From Kingdonia uniflora (lineage: Eukaryota > Streptophyta > Magnoliopsida > Ranunculales > Circaeasteraceae): 64,000 nt of DNA. Shown piece by piece: positions 46,781 to 57,751 of the stretch; position 1 is the stretch's first letter; each line of letters begins with the position of its first letter. A program made the position numbers and the translations under genes. A model generated the notes under the pieces. The model saw only the letters and a program-made list of their open reading frames with translations, was not told the origin of the DNA and made no database searches. The DNA is taken from assembly GCA_014058105.1 (NCBI GenBank), contig JACGCM010002568.1, positions 2,232,001-2,296,000 of the forward strand, in the 5' to 3' direction.

Positions 46781-47891
46781 TGATGAGCGCGAAATTATGA
46801 CATTTATAATATATCTGAACATGCATTTTAGTCGTCCATTACATTTAATTTTGGATAATTATGCGCGCTTATTTTACTATAGCTATTGGAGAATAAGATC
46901 AAAGAAGATATTGCATCCAAGGTCCTTGAAGATATTTTATATTAAATAAATATGCATGAGTTTCCATGAAAAAAGATTACTACATCACTTAAGGGAATTA
47001 TATAGAAGAATCTTAGGTTAAATGTTGTGTAATATTAAAAAAAATTATTGTAAAAATATCCTTTAGAATTTAATGTATAGTTTATAGATTTGGGTCTTTC
47101 TCCTATAAATGGAACCGTCCCCCAATTGTAATTGGTCATCTCATATTAGAGCAACTTTAGAATAAATAAAGTCTTAGTTTAATTTAATTGTCTCTTCTCC
47201 ATTTTATTTTATTTTGTAAATAGTTAGCTAGTTCATGTAATGATCTTGGGAATAATAGAAGGTTAATCCCTTCTAGTTATGACTAGAAGGAAGCCCTTAC
47301 CCAAGTAGTCATAGTTATATTATAGTTCTAGGATTAGTTCTATTTTACAATCATCTAAAATAACTATAATCGACTTCTAGGCTTAACCTTATCTAGTAAG
47401 TAGATTTAAACTATTTAGCCAAAATCCGGTGTTATAACCATTAAACTAGATTTTAAGGCAAAAATTAAGAGGACTTGCTAGAAGAGATTCGACCAAGCTT
47501 AACTATAGTTGGAAGAATTTCTCCTACATATCGGATTTAGGCAAACATATTATGACCAAATCCTAGATGCCTAACCATGGATCTAGGGTTATCGTTTACA
47601 TCGAAATTGTATTTCCAAAGATTTTTGGTATGAATAATCCACCTAATAAAACTATATGATAACTATAATACTTTGGTTGGGCCAAATTCTAGTTGTAGCA
47701 ATTCTCTTGTTAATTTTTTATTTTATTTATTTCTTATCAATCAATCTCATATAAAACTTATTCGGCCTAGAAAGTATTTGTTTTCCCAAACCTCTCTGTG
47801 GATTCGATCCCACTCATTCGTGCTACAATTCGATAACCATACTTAATTTGAGCGGGTATTTTGCTAGAAGAACCCTAAAATCTTCCCATCA
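46781..47891 (+). repeat. 3' LTR of element C
   Basis: It starts TGATGAGCGCG and ends CCATCA, 1111 bases. It aligns with 29554-30791 and is about 127 bases shorter. TATA box at 47103-47111. Confidence 0.85.
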
Positions 47892-47896
47892 GTGGT
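47892..47896 (+). repeat. Target-site duplication of element C, right copy (GTGGT)
   Basis: One mismatch to GCGGT at 29549-29553. Confidence 0.7.
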
Positions 47897-49160
47897 TATA
47901 ATTTAAACTCACACATTATGATGTGATTTTCATTACTTTTTATCTTGTGATTTTTACCCTAAGAGGTAAATAACTTTTCCTAATATAGTTTAAAGGCTAC
48001 ATTTTAGATCATTACTCTTTTAGGGATGATTGTTGTGGCATGTGCCTATAAAAGAACATCTAAAACTCATTTGGCTGTTGTAAATGAAAAAGTAGATTAG
48101 TATAATATTATAAAAATACTATCGAACAATCAAAAGGTACACCATGCCCATAGCCAAGAGGCAACTGTAGAATCTAAGGGGCATTTTAATTTAGCAAGAA
48201 GTTTACTAAACTATGCAATTAAGAAATGCAAATCTGTAATCTTTTAGGCCTTCAACTAATATCAAAAATACATAAATTACTTCTACCAAAACATCTATAA
48301 TGTACTTGCAATATCTATTTTAACTAACTTGATATAGGATTGCCTATTTTCTGCTTCGCCTTGTCAATTACTAGCTTTAACTTCTTTTTATCCTCCTACA
48401 TCTACACAAAATTAAACATAAATGGGATGCAGTTGGGCTTTCTACAATTTTTTTTCTTCTGTTCTCCAGTTCTTACATTTCACCTCCTCCATTAATATAT
48501 TGTTAGTAGTACCCACAATTGTATTATTTATTTCTAAGAGTGATTTGTTCAGTACTTCAATGCTGCTACTGTCTACATGCTTCTCTGCCTTTGTTGCACT
48601 CTGATATTTCCAATGCTCAGTTTTTTGATCTTGATAATGTGTTTTTCAATGCAACTAGTTCCTAGCACAATACATATTCGGAACTTTTAGCGAAAACTCA
48701 ATACTATGCAAACACAAAACCAACAATATATATTTTTATTCAAAATTAAGTAATATATCAAAAAAAAATTACACTTAATCCCAAATTTAACAGTAAAAGA
48801 TAAAACCTGCTAATACTACTTCAAAAAGCCTTCTAATACTACTTCAAAAACAAAAAAAATAATGAAAGAAAGAAAGAAACCTTAGGACTCCTTTTGTAGA
48901 AAAAGATCCCCAACAAATAGAAGATCCTTGTAATATTATTATCTAAATGCTTCACTAATTCATGCAAAAATAAGAAAGTAATAATAATTATAATAAGTTA
49001 ATATTTTCTAGTATTTTGGGTGGGCAATGTCTTGTTTCTCAATATCTCCTTGCATATGAACATAATCTTAGTAAGAAATTAGGGAATATATTTTTATTCA
49101 CTTCTATATCTTTTGGGTTCTAGATTCTGGAGGCAAGAAATAAGCGTCGTTGTTCCAATT
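47897..49160. other. AT-rich interval, possible minus-strand gene relic
   Basis: On the minus strand, 48446-48618 reads EHWKYQSATKAEKHVD and continues open for about 57 codons, looking more protein-like than its surroundings. I cannot name it. Nothing else is seen. Confidence 0.3.
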
Positions 49161-49169
49161 ATTTAAAGC

Positions 49170-49498
49170 TTAGCTCTTTAAAGTTGGATAGTTGATGTTG
49201 ATCGAATATTCAAAGCCCTGTGTATACTTCATAAATGAAAGCAGGTTGCAGACCTGTCTATGGTTAAAGCATAATGAAAGCTTTCTCTACTAATCAAACT
49301 CCTTGGGAAACGGAAACATAATGGCCTATGGTGGGGAAGAAATTTACAATATTGAAATTTCCTGTAAACTGGAGGGAGGAAAATTTTAGTGCGGATGCTA
49401 TGTCTAAAAGAGGATGCAAACTCATCTCGGGTGAGAAGGAATGTATAATTGGGAGCCCACATTTCATTCAAGTAATTGAGGATCCATTTAGGAAGTAA
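49170..49498 (+). pseudogene. LINE-H: C-terminal RNase H relic of an L1-type LINE
   Basis: In one frame with a stop or frame slip near 49317, the reading TNQTPWETE, KKFTILKFPVNWREENFSAD and AMSKRG fits the end of plant L1 RNase H, with the REGN-type block as REEN and a conserved Asp in SAD. It ends at the stop near 49496. The upstream RT and endonuclease are absent. The following 49475-49665 looks like the LINE 3' region, and element E is inserted at its end. No poly(A) tail is visible. Confidence 0.5.
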
Positions 49499-49555
49499 TT
49501 GATTTCGTTAAGGATATTGAGGATCCGTTTAGGCAGTAATGGATTTCGTTAGGAT
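49475..49555 (+). repeat. Two-copy 40-base direct repeat
   Basis: Units 49475-49515 and 49516-49555 both begin ATTGAGGATCC and end GATTTCGTTA(A)GGAT. A third, weaker relative may follow (ACCCATTTAGAGAGTATTGAT). Confidence 0.75.
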
Positions 49556-49665
49556 GGATTGGAGTTGTAGTCTTGTTTTATGCAAGTACTCAAGAACCCA
49601 TTTAGAGAGTATTGATTGTTGTTGTTGTACTCTGGTTTTTCTGCCCCTTACAGAAGGTACTATAT

Positions 49666-50025
49666 TGATGCGAATCATCACTCATAAGGTCGTCTACCTC
49701 TGTGTGACATACATTTATTTAATGCTTTATATATTTTATGCTTTAGCTTAAAGCTTGTTGGAGAGGCCCAACCTAGGTTCTTAGAATTTTTCAAGTTTAA
49801 GTAGAATTCTATTTTAATTAGAATTAGGGTTCCTAATTCTAACCCCCCTTGTGTTCTATAAAAGGGGAGGTCTAGGTTATTACTTTTGCAGTTAAGTTAG
49901 TTAATTCATTTATTCGGAATAAGAGTTCAAGCTAATAAAATTAGGGTTACTCACGAACCTAATTTTTGTTTATTAAAATTGGTGTTATTCTTGATAATTG
50001 GCTTCCGCGTAATCAGCTTACATCA
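49666..50025 (+). repeat. 5' LTR of element E
   Basis: TGATGCGAATCATC to CTTACATCA. A TATA box CTATAAAAG lies at 49856-49864. Confidence 0.85.
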
Positions 50026-50027
50026 AA

Positions 50028-50040
50028 TTGGTGTCAGAGC
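50028..50040 (+). other. Primer binding site of element E
   Basis: TTGGTGTCAGAGC lies two bases after the LTR and differs by one base from TTGGTATCAGAGC. Confidence 0.85.
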
Positions 50041-50232
50041 AAGCAAAATTTTATAGATTTTTTTTATTTACCGATTGCGACAGTGTTTTCTGGGACTGCT
50101 ACAATATTTTCGGATAATGCTACAGTGATTTATGCAGTAAAATTCCTAATAGCGTCAATAAAGAATTGATTTTCACGTCAATTGGTGCCAGATCTGGATT
50201 AGATCTAAGTGTAGTCAGTTTCAAGAGCAAAG

Positions 50233-50702
50233 ATGCCTCGTGGAAGAACCACGACGAGGAACCCTACTCTAGCTCAAGGTGTAGCAACCCTAACGGGTAT
50301 AGTTGACAAGCTTGAAGGGTTTGTCGAGGCTTTGGTTATGGGAGCCTTTCCCCCCCCCCCCCAATTAACGACAATTTTACCGCCTATTTACGATGATTAT
50401 CACGAAGATTGGAGCACCACGGTACAGATCGGTGAAACGGAAACCCTATTTGTATGTCTTCTCATCGATAACGATGTGAGATCAGAAACCCCAATCTTTG
50501 ATACGGCGAGCAAAGAAATGCCAGCCATTTTGGAAGGTCCAGTTAATGACCAACCATCAGCGATCATGAGTGGCACCGACGAAGACAAGGTTACCGTTAC
50601 CATTACAACCGGTGATCTTAGGGTTCCGGCAGTTATACCAACTGTCGTCGTCATCACAAAAACAAAGCAAGATTTTTTCTCAAATTTTTTGAGGAGAAAA
50701 GC
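50233..50702 (+). pseudogene. Unknown ORF of element E, part 1 (gag position)
   Basis: The ATG at 50233 begins MPRGRTTTRNPTLAQGVATL and stays open until element F begins at 50703. Position right after the primer site suggests a gag-like role, but I see no capsid or zinc-knuckle signature. A run of 13 C at 50350-50362 encodes a proline stretch and may have slipped. The continuation beyond F is at 60391. The last codons at 50701-50736 of the apparent frame belong to F. Confidence 0.4.
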
Positions 50703-53189
50703 TGTCACGCCCCAAAATTCAATAATCGGTAGCTAGACCAATTACCATCATTCAGGAGGTGCAGGTCGAGGAATCCAACCGATTCACCCCTACAAACAAC
50801 TGAGCCATAAACAAGTTCAGGCTCCGTCATTGACTATTGCAATATCATCAGAGTGAAAGAAATACAGTGGAAGCAAAGATATATATAAATATATCAAATG
50901 AAAACGTAAATAAAATGTCTCAAAATACAATACAGCACCAAAAGCTGGAATCGTACATGAGTACAACAACAAGAACGGATCTGCAGCAACATAAAACTAG
51001 ACCCAACAGCTGAGGTCACAGCCAACAACAACTACTCAGCCTCTGAAAGGGGGGACCAAAGCGTGAGTGAGCAAAACTACGGCTCACTAATGCCCAACAA
51101 GGCTAAACAACATACTAATATAACAAGTGCAGAGAATAGAGAGATGAATGAGATAAAGAATGCACTAAAGTGCAGTAATATATAGAACCTGCGAAAAATG
51201 GAGGGAAAGAGAATAGGAATAAGATTAGGAGTAGGAATAGGAATATATACGATAATGTGATGATATGATGATGATATGATATGATGATGATGTACTATGA
51301 TGACTAGGATAATCCCATAATTATCCTAAATGCTGGATGATACACTAAGTCTTAATGTTGAATGATTAATGTTTAAAAGGACTAGAACTAATTCGTTAGA
51401 AACATTGTGTTGATCAACCGTTAATGTATAATAACCTTAACGAGAATCTCAGTTGGATATAAGGGGTTCAATTGGGTTACCAGCTCAACCACGCTGAAGG
51501 ACTTATCACTTGATCAGAGTGTTCAAGGCCTTTCAACCCACGGAGCCAATGTCCAAACTTTATTTCACTTATTCCAAAGAATTTCAACCTGAAGGATAAG
51601 ACTGGGACCAAAGGAAACTATCTCATACCATCTCACACTCTCGGATGGGTAATAGATATGATAGTGTCCAGCCAGCACTTCACCTACTATTTTAACCCGT
51701 TATCGGAATTCTAGGTCCTATAGAGGGTTAGATAAGTGGAGCATTGTTATGTATCTGATCCCGCTAAGTTAAAAGATATCAATAACTCATCTGCAAACAG
51801 ACCCCAAGGTTCAAAAAATACAGCCATCAACCCGGCCAACACAAACATAGGATAACCACCCTGACTCAGAGAATGGTAAACAATCTAAACACAACGGCCA
51901 CATCATGGCCCACACACCCAGGATAACAATCTGTCTCAGAGAATGGTAAACAATCCTAACACAGGTATAAAAAGTGACTAAATCAACCAGTCACAAATCA
52001 GACAATATCAGTCTCAAAAGACTATAACACAGCCACCAAGGGCAACCCATGAAAATAAGCCACAATGCACAACTTCTAAACAGACAAAAGAGAAATCAAA
52101 CCCTACATGCCTAATCATAGGAAACAACAATACTGAAACAATAACTACGACAGACCAAACAATAAGGTTTAAAATCAATCACAAACACCTCAATACCACA
52201 TGCATGCTCTAACCAACGCAAGTCAAACTAGTAGAGAATTTAGCAATAAAAGGATACTCGCCTAATAAATGGCTCGAATACTGCAGAATAACCTTGGAAC
52301 TCCAGAAACCGCAAGCTCAACCAACAATAGGAAAACCCTCTGCAGCAAACACGCCAACCGAGCACCTACAACAAAGTACCCCGCAATTCGTGAAACCCCT
52401 AATCAAACCACAATCACAAAGCCCTAGAATTTTGAATTACAATATTCAGTGAGGAAAGAGGGGAAATACTAACCGAAGGAAAAGGAAAATAATTCGCCTA
52501 ACAACGATCGCCAATCTCCGAGGATTGAGTAAAGTTAAGTGTGGACGAGGGTGAGTAGAGAGTGAAGGTGAGAGAATTGAGAGTGAGATGAAGAGAAATG
52601 AAAATTAAAGCTAAAAAGAGGAAAATACCCGCCAAGTCGTTCAAACTACAAGGAAGTCATTTAAATGGACAAGGAATTCACAGAATGGATACAGAAGTTG
52701 TTCGAATGGATCCAGAAGTCGTTCGAACGACTAGGAGATCATGGGCCAAATTCCAGGGGTTTGGTCAACTCGTTCGAACGAGACAGGAAGTCGTTCATGC
52801 GAACCACCCTCAAAGATAAAAATTTCAGAGGACATGTCAACTCGTTCGAACGAATCTAAATATCGTTCGAGAGACTTCTGGAAAATTCCCAAAACTCTCC
52901 CATAACCACACGAATACCCGAACACAAAACAACACACAAGACGCAAGCTAAAACCAACAACGAAGATACTAAGCCGACACCTGGCTCCCCAAAACCTCTA
53001 CACAACAACTACCAGGCAAACGACCACAGAGAACACATAACAACCAAAACCACAGAAAGAAGAATACAAGGAACAAATGTTAGAATGTGTTGAGGATGCA
53101 AAGTGATATGAATGCATAATGTATGGATGCAGGTGAATGAATAAGGAAAAATAGGATAATAAAATATAAAAAAATTTGGGGACACTTCA
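50703..53189 (-). repeat. 3' LTR of element F
   Basis: On the minus strand it runs from TGAAGTGTCCCC (53189) to GGGGCGTGACA (50703). It contains the palindrome cluster (52634-52876), a donor-like CG^GTTAGT (minus, 52473), AATAAA (51559-51564) and a GATGATATGATATG tract (51260-51300). Confidence 0.88.
52634..52876 (+). repeat. Palindrome cluster TCGTTCGAACGA in element F left LTR
   Basis: Perfect 12-base palindromes occur at 52719-52730, 52770-52781 and 52842-52853. Imperfect relatives occur near 52637, 52655, 52699, 52790 and 52863. The sequence is symmetrical, so strand is nominal. Confidence 0.85.
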
Positions 53190-53204
53190 TTCTACCCTCC
53201 TTAA
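53190..53204 (-). other. Polypurine tract of element F
   Basis: On the minus strand, AAGGAGGGTAGAA touches the 3' LTR. Confidence 0.75.
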
Positions 53205-53400
53205 AGAAAATTTCTCCCTGAAATTTCCACAAGAAGCCTCGCTAAGATCGTGATGACTCCCCTGAACCATCACAAACAGAATAACCTTGTTACGAAGACC
53301 TTCTCCTCGCGATCCAAAATACACATCGGATGCTTTATATTCGTGGCATCTCCCTGAACCTCTAAGGGCTCCCAATCAATCACATGTGTAGGATCTCGTT
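53205..53400 (-). pseudogene. Chromodomain of element F, C-terminal part deleted
   Basis: HPMCILDREEKV and, after a frame change near 53290, LRNKVILFVMVQ-SHH begin the domain. SEASC is then followed directly by GNFREKFSLRRVE, which in relatives lies beyond the domain end. The WEL...RYPxLF tail is missing, so the third strand and helix of the chromodomain are probably lost. It follows the integrase without a gap. Confidence 0.7.
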
Positions 53401-54490
53401 CATACTTCCTCAGCATAGAAACATAGCATACACTGCGAACTCGGTCCAACTGCGGCGACAATGCCAAACGATAAGCTAACTCTCCAACTCTATCCAGAAC
53501 CTCAAACGGCCCAATGAATCTCGGAGCCAACTTCCCTTTCTTGCTGAAATGCATCACACCCTTCATCGGAGAAACCTTCAGTAAAACATGATCGCCGATC
53601 TCAAACTCTAAAGGTCGCCTGCGAATATCTGCATAACTCTTTTGTCCGCTCTGTGCTGTACGTAACCGATCTCTGATAATAGTAACTATCTCAGTAGTCT
53701 CACAAACCATATTTGGCCCCAGTAAACTCAGATCACCAACCTCTGCCCAACTCAGTGGTGATCTGCACGGCGAACGATATAAAGCCTCATATGGTACCAT
53801 CCCAATGTTCGGCAGGAAACTATTGTTGTATGCAAACTCCGCCCAAGGTATGTACTCATCCCAACTACCCTTGAAGTTTAACTCACAAGCCCGAAGCATA
53901 TCCTCCAGAATCTGGTTAACTCTCCCTATCTGACCATCGGTCTGGTGGTAGAACATTCTACTGAAGTCCAATCTAGTATCCATGGCTCGCTGAAAGCTCT
54001 TCCGGAAATTGCCGATAAATCTGGCGTCTCGATCTGACCCTATAGGCACTGAAACCCCATGTAAACGCACTATCTCTCTCACATATAGTTTGCTCAACTC
54101 GTCAACTGTCAGAGTCTTGCGAACCGGAATAAAATGTGTTGATTTGGTCAATCGGTCTTCAATAATCGTGGCTCTTCTTGGTCCGCGGTAAACCCAAAAT
54201 AAAGTCCATCGTCACATGCTCCCATTTCCACTCTGGAATCTGTTAAGGTTTCAGCTGTCCTGCGGGTTTCTGATGCTCGGCCTTCACCAGCTGACATGTA
54301 AGATATTTAGATACAAACTCAGCTATCTCACACTTCATGTTGTCCCACCAATAATGCCTCTTCAAGTCCTAGTACATCTTCGTACTGCCTGGATGAATAG
54401 TATACCTGGAGCCGTGAGCCTCACTCAAAATCTCAAGCCTCAGTACCTCTGAATCGGGCATGCATAATCTGCCCCAGTACCTGATACTGC
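53401..54490 (-). pseudogene. Integrase of element F
   Basis: The main open frame (54151-53270) covers THFIPVRKTL, the second Asp in GSDRDARF and the region TDGQIGRVNQ, where the catalytic Glu of TERVN is Gly. The first Asp (MDF) lies upstream near 54205 in another frame beyond a small deletion and stop. The zinc finger (54450-54310) keeps AHG and TIH, but one Cys is Tyr (KYLTC). The C-terminal GDHVLLKVSPMKGVMHF and GPFEVLDRVGELAYRL blocks are intact. With Glu missing, strand transfer would fail even if the frame were restored. Confidence 0.85.
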
Positions 54491-54593
54491 TATCTGAGCT
54501 AACTGTCTAATCGGGTCAGCTGTCATCTGAAGCCCATGATTGTAATCTAGCATCTTGCTGCTGCGCCTCAATAATCTGTGAAATCAATGAAGG

Positions 54594-55120
54594 CTAAACT
54601 CTCAGATTTGCAAGAAATCTACCCGTACCCCGTAAATGCAAACTTAATGCGGAATCTGCCACCTCACGAAGCATTAACCACTCATGAATCATCAGACGTG
54701 CAAGAAATCCCCAAGGCAAATGGCTCAAAGCGTCAGCTACCACATTCGCCTTCCTTGGGTGATACTGCAAGTCAATATCATAATCCTTCAGAAATTCCAT
54801 CCATCTGTGCTGCCTCACATTCAGCTCTTTCTGCGATAAAAGGTACTGCAAACTTTTGTGATCAGAAAAGAGCCCGATCCTCTCCCTGTAAAGATAATAT
54901 CGCCAAATCTTCAATGTAAACACCACAGCTGCTAACTCGTGGTCATGAGTAGGATAGTTCCTTTCGTGCACCTTAAGTTGTCTCGAAGCATAAGCCACCA
55001 CTTTTCCCACCTACATCAGAATGCAACCATGTCCACTAAGTGAAGCGTCGCCGTAAACCATGTACTTCTGCCTACTGGACGGAACAATAAGAATAGGTAT
55101 TGTAGTCAATCTCTTCTTCA
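54594..55120 (-). pseudogene. RNase H of element F
   Basis: The frame 55010-54594 holds the conserved [20 protein letters not shown] (catalytic Glu), [13 protein letters not shown] (Asp) and [12 protein letters not shown] (Asp). Upstream, past one stop at about 55010, YGDASLSGHG gives the first Asp. All four acidic residues are intact, the only such case among the three chromoviruses. It would digest the RNA strand during replication. Confidence 0.85.
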
Positions 55121-55239
55121 TCTCTGCGAAGGCTGAATCACATCTGTCATTCCAAACGAATCCAACATCCTTCTGCGTCAAACGAGTCAAAGGTCCTGCA
55201 ATCCATGAAAAGCCCTCGACGAACCTATGATAATAGCAG

Positions 55240-55967
55240 ACTAATCCCAGAAAGCTACGAATCTCTGTAACATTTGCAGGCTATGCCCAATCTATAACTA
55301 CCTCCACCTTAGAAGGATCAACTGCAATTCCATTCTTGGACACCACATGCCCTTGGAATTTCACCTCTTTCTGCCAAAAATAACATTTCTCGAACTTTGC
55401 AAATAACGTGTTCTCAGTCAAAGTCTGCAATGCAACTCTCAAATGTTCTTCTTGCTTGGCCTTGGTCTTCGAATAGATCAAGACGTCGTCCACGAAAACG
55501 ATAAAAAACCGTTCCAGAAAAAGTTGAAAAACTTTGTTCATCAAATCCATAAAAGCTGCGGGCACGTTTGTCAAACCAAACGGCATAACGTGAAACTCAT
55601 AATGCCCGTAACAAGTCTGAAATGCTATTTTCGAAACATCCTCCTTTTTAATCCTTAGCTGATGGTAACCTGATCTGAGATCAATCTTCGAAAAGAACTG
55701 AGCCCCCCGAAGCTGGTCAAACAAGTCCTCGATCCTAAGCAACGGATATTTATTCTTGATCGTGACTTTGTTCAACTCGCGGTAATTAATACACAAGCGC
55801 ATAGACCCATCCTTCTTCTTCGCAAACAAAGCCAAAGCTCCCCACGGTGAAGTACTCGGCTGAATGAACTTGTGACCCATCAACCCAGAAATCTGATCAT
55901 ACAACTCCTTCAGTTCAACGGGTGGCATACGATACGGAGCCTTAGAAATCGGAGCTGTACCAAGCAA
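55240..55967 (-). pseudogene. Reverse transcriptase of element F
   Basis: A 228-codon open frame carries all RT blocks: [61 protein letters not shown] and the intact catalytic FVDDVLIYS. It ends at VEVVIDWA before a stop (TAG for a Gln codon), after which SFLGLVCYYHRFVEGFSWIA continues. This is the best preserved RT in the window. A separate promoter is not expected, since it would be made as part of Gag-Pol. Confidence 0.88.
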
Positions 55968-56019
55968 ATGATCTATATTTAAATCAATCTCACTAATTGG
56001 TGGTAACCCAGGAATCCTC

Positions 56020-56519
56020 TAAAGTACGTCGAAAAATTCACACACAATCAGGATAGTACTAATGTCAACACCAGCGGATTATAACTCTAAGAATGCCAAT
56101 AAACCATCTACGGACTGCGCCGGTTCTGAGTCAGCAAACACAAATCGCTTCTTACCAGGAACACTGAAAGTAGCTTTCTTTTCAAAGCAATCCAAAATAA
56201 CTCGGTGGGTCGACAACCAATCCATACCCAGGATAATGTCAAACTCATGCATCTGTAGTACCAACAAGTTTGTAGAAAGAACACGACCACATACAACTAT
56301 CGGGCAATCTCTACAAATACGGGAGATAGAAATCGAAGAATCGAGAGGAGTACCCATGGAAATCTCATCATGCAATAAGGAAGACTCAAAACCAATAATG
56401 CAGAGGAATGCATATGCTATGAATGAATGCGATGTGCCAGAATAAAAAAAACATGAGCGGGTGAATAAGAAATATGAAGCGTACCTTCCACTATAGGTGG
56501 AGTGGTGTGAGAACCTCAC
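56020..56519 (-). pseudogene. Protease of element F, active-site Asp lost
   Basis: The 146-codon frame contains FYSGTSHSFIAYAFLC, where the family has FDSG. A run of eight T just before it has probably lost a base, so the frame shifts and the Asp codon becomes Tyr. The later HEFDIILGMDWLSTHR block is intact, and the domain ends in the usual VFADSEPAQSVDGLLAFLEL. Without the Asp the polyprotein could not be matured. Confidence 0.8.
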
Positions 56520-56599
56520 CTCCCCACTACGTACATTCTGCCCTGCCCTCGGCCCTGACCCTGGCCATGCTGCTGACTCGGCTGATGCGGTCTTTGTCT

Positions 56600-57751
56600 G
56601 CCCTGAGAACCTGGAATTATCGTTCTACTCTGTGGACCCTAAAACAGTCCCTGCTGAATCTGCTAAAACTGCTGAGTCTGCTGTGGTCTCGGCTGGTGAC
56701 CAATAGAACCCTAAAACTGTCGTAACGGCTGTGGACCCCTGTCTGGTTTAGGACAACTATTCTTGACATGCCCCTTCTCCCCGCAGTTCTAGCACGTACC
56801 AAAGGCAAGCTATCCTCCCCTAACTCTAGCCGAAGTGCCCTTAGTAATGCCCAACTTCTACCTCTTCGGACCCAAGCTCTCATACTGTGTCTGAACTGCC
56901 TTGCCCTTATCGACCCTCTGATCTTTCCTCATTTGGTTCTTTAAGTCCCTGGACTTCCTATCCTCTACATCATTTTGTTCTATAGCCAAGGTTTTGGATA
57001 AAACATCTCTGCACGAACTATCACCCAAAGCGATCAAAAACTTCTGATAATACGGACGAAGACCCTTTAGAAATTTTATCTTACGCTGCTCCTCATTCTG
57101 AATGATAAACGGAACATATCGAGAAAGCTCATTGAATCGTTAATCGTACCCCGCAATACTCATGTCGCCCTGCTTAAGCATATAGAACTCTAAGATGCAA
57201 GCGTCTCTCTAACTCTACAATAAATACTGCTCAATGAACCGCACCTGAAAGGAAGCCCAAAACACTGGAGTCTCTACTATGGTTCTATTGGCGGTATTCC
57301 ACCAATGATCTGCCTCACCATACAACAGATAGGTAGCATGTGTCACCCTCTGATCCTCGGGACACTTTATAGCATTCAAAGTCTTATCTATAGACTTGAA
57401 CCAAGTCTCTGCCTCTGATGGAACCGTCATACCAAAAAAAGTTGGATGCTTGTACTTCTGGAGTTGCTCGAGGTAACTGTACTCTTTAACTACTGGGCTC
57501 CTGGCCTGTTGGAAATGAGCTGTGAAACTCTCTATGAATTCTCTCATCTCTGCTGAAATGCTGGGACCAGCTGGGTTAGGCAAAATGATAGGCTGCTCTG
57601 GGACAACATGAGCTGGAGGAACACCCTAGTCAATCGGGACTGACCCCAAACTCTCCTGACTGAGCACAGGCTCGTCAGCAAGTGCACCACATCGCAACCC
57701 TCTACGGCCACGGCCCACTGCATGGCCTTAGCCTCTTCCACCTCTCTCCAT
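56600..57751 (-). pseudogene. gag of element F, degraded
   Basis: The ATG at 57751 (minus) starts MERGGRG and is immediately preceded by an acceptor-like TTGCGTAG. Stops follow at codons 8 and about 44. The capsid reads EYSYLEQLQKYKHPTF, GEADHWW and FWASFQVRFIEQY in the open stretch 57583-57215, then continues through stops. The CCHC zinc knuckle near 56750-56795 reads C-stop-N-C-G-E-K-G-H-V-K-N-S-C: all four ligands remain but one stop lies inside. The Gln/Pro-rich linker to the protease follows. Confidence 0.82.

Larger units (their letters stand above)
29554..47891 (+). mobile_element. Element C: Athila-like, pol-less LTR element carrying a host gene fragment
   Basis: Both LTRs begin TGA(C/T)GAGC and end ATCA. 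A tRNA-Asp-type primer site follows the 5' LTR and a G-rich polypurine tract precedes the 3' LTR. Without element D, nested inside it, it would be about 9.4 kb. The interior keeps a leader related to that of D, a small part of gag and an Athila-type 3' block, but I find no protease, RT, RNase H or integrase. A NUP43-like gene fragment fills the central part. It must have moved with enzymes from another element. Confidence 0.82.

Noticed and set aside
48446..48618. Minus-strand open run EHWKYQSATK...
   Set aside because: Protein-like but too short to assign; reported only as an interval note.
50350..50362. Run of 13 C
   Set aside because: Probably slippage in a proline-coding run or an assembly artefact; no further meaning can be supported.
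50400..50708. Minus-strand frame opposite the element E ORF
   Set aside because: Shadow of the sense frame; the sense strand has the primer site and promoter.
52634..52876. Palindrome cluster considered as a CRISPR-like array
   Set aside because: The spacing is irregular, the repeats are short and eroded, the genome is eukaryotic and the array lies in an LTR.
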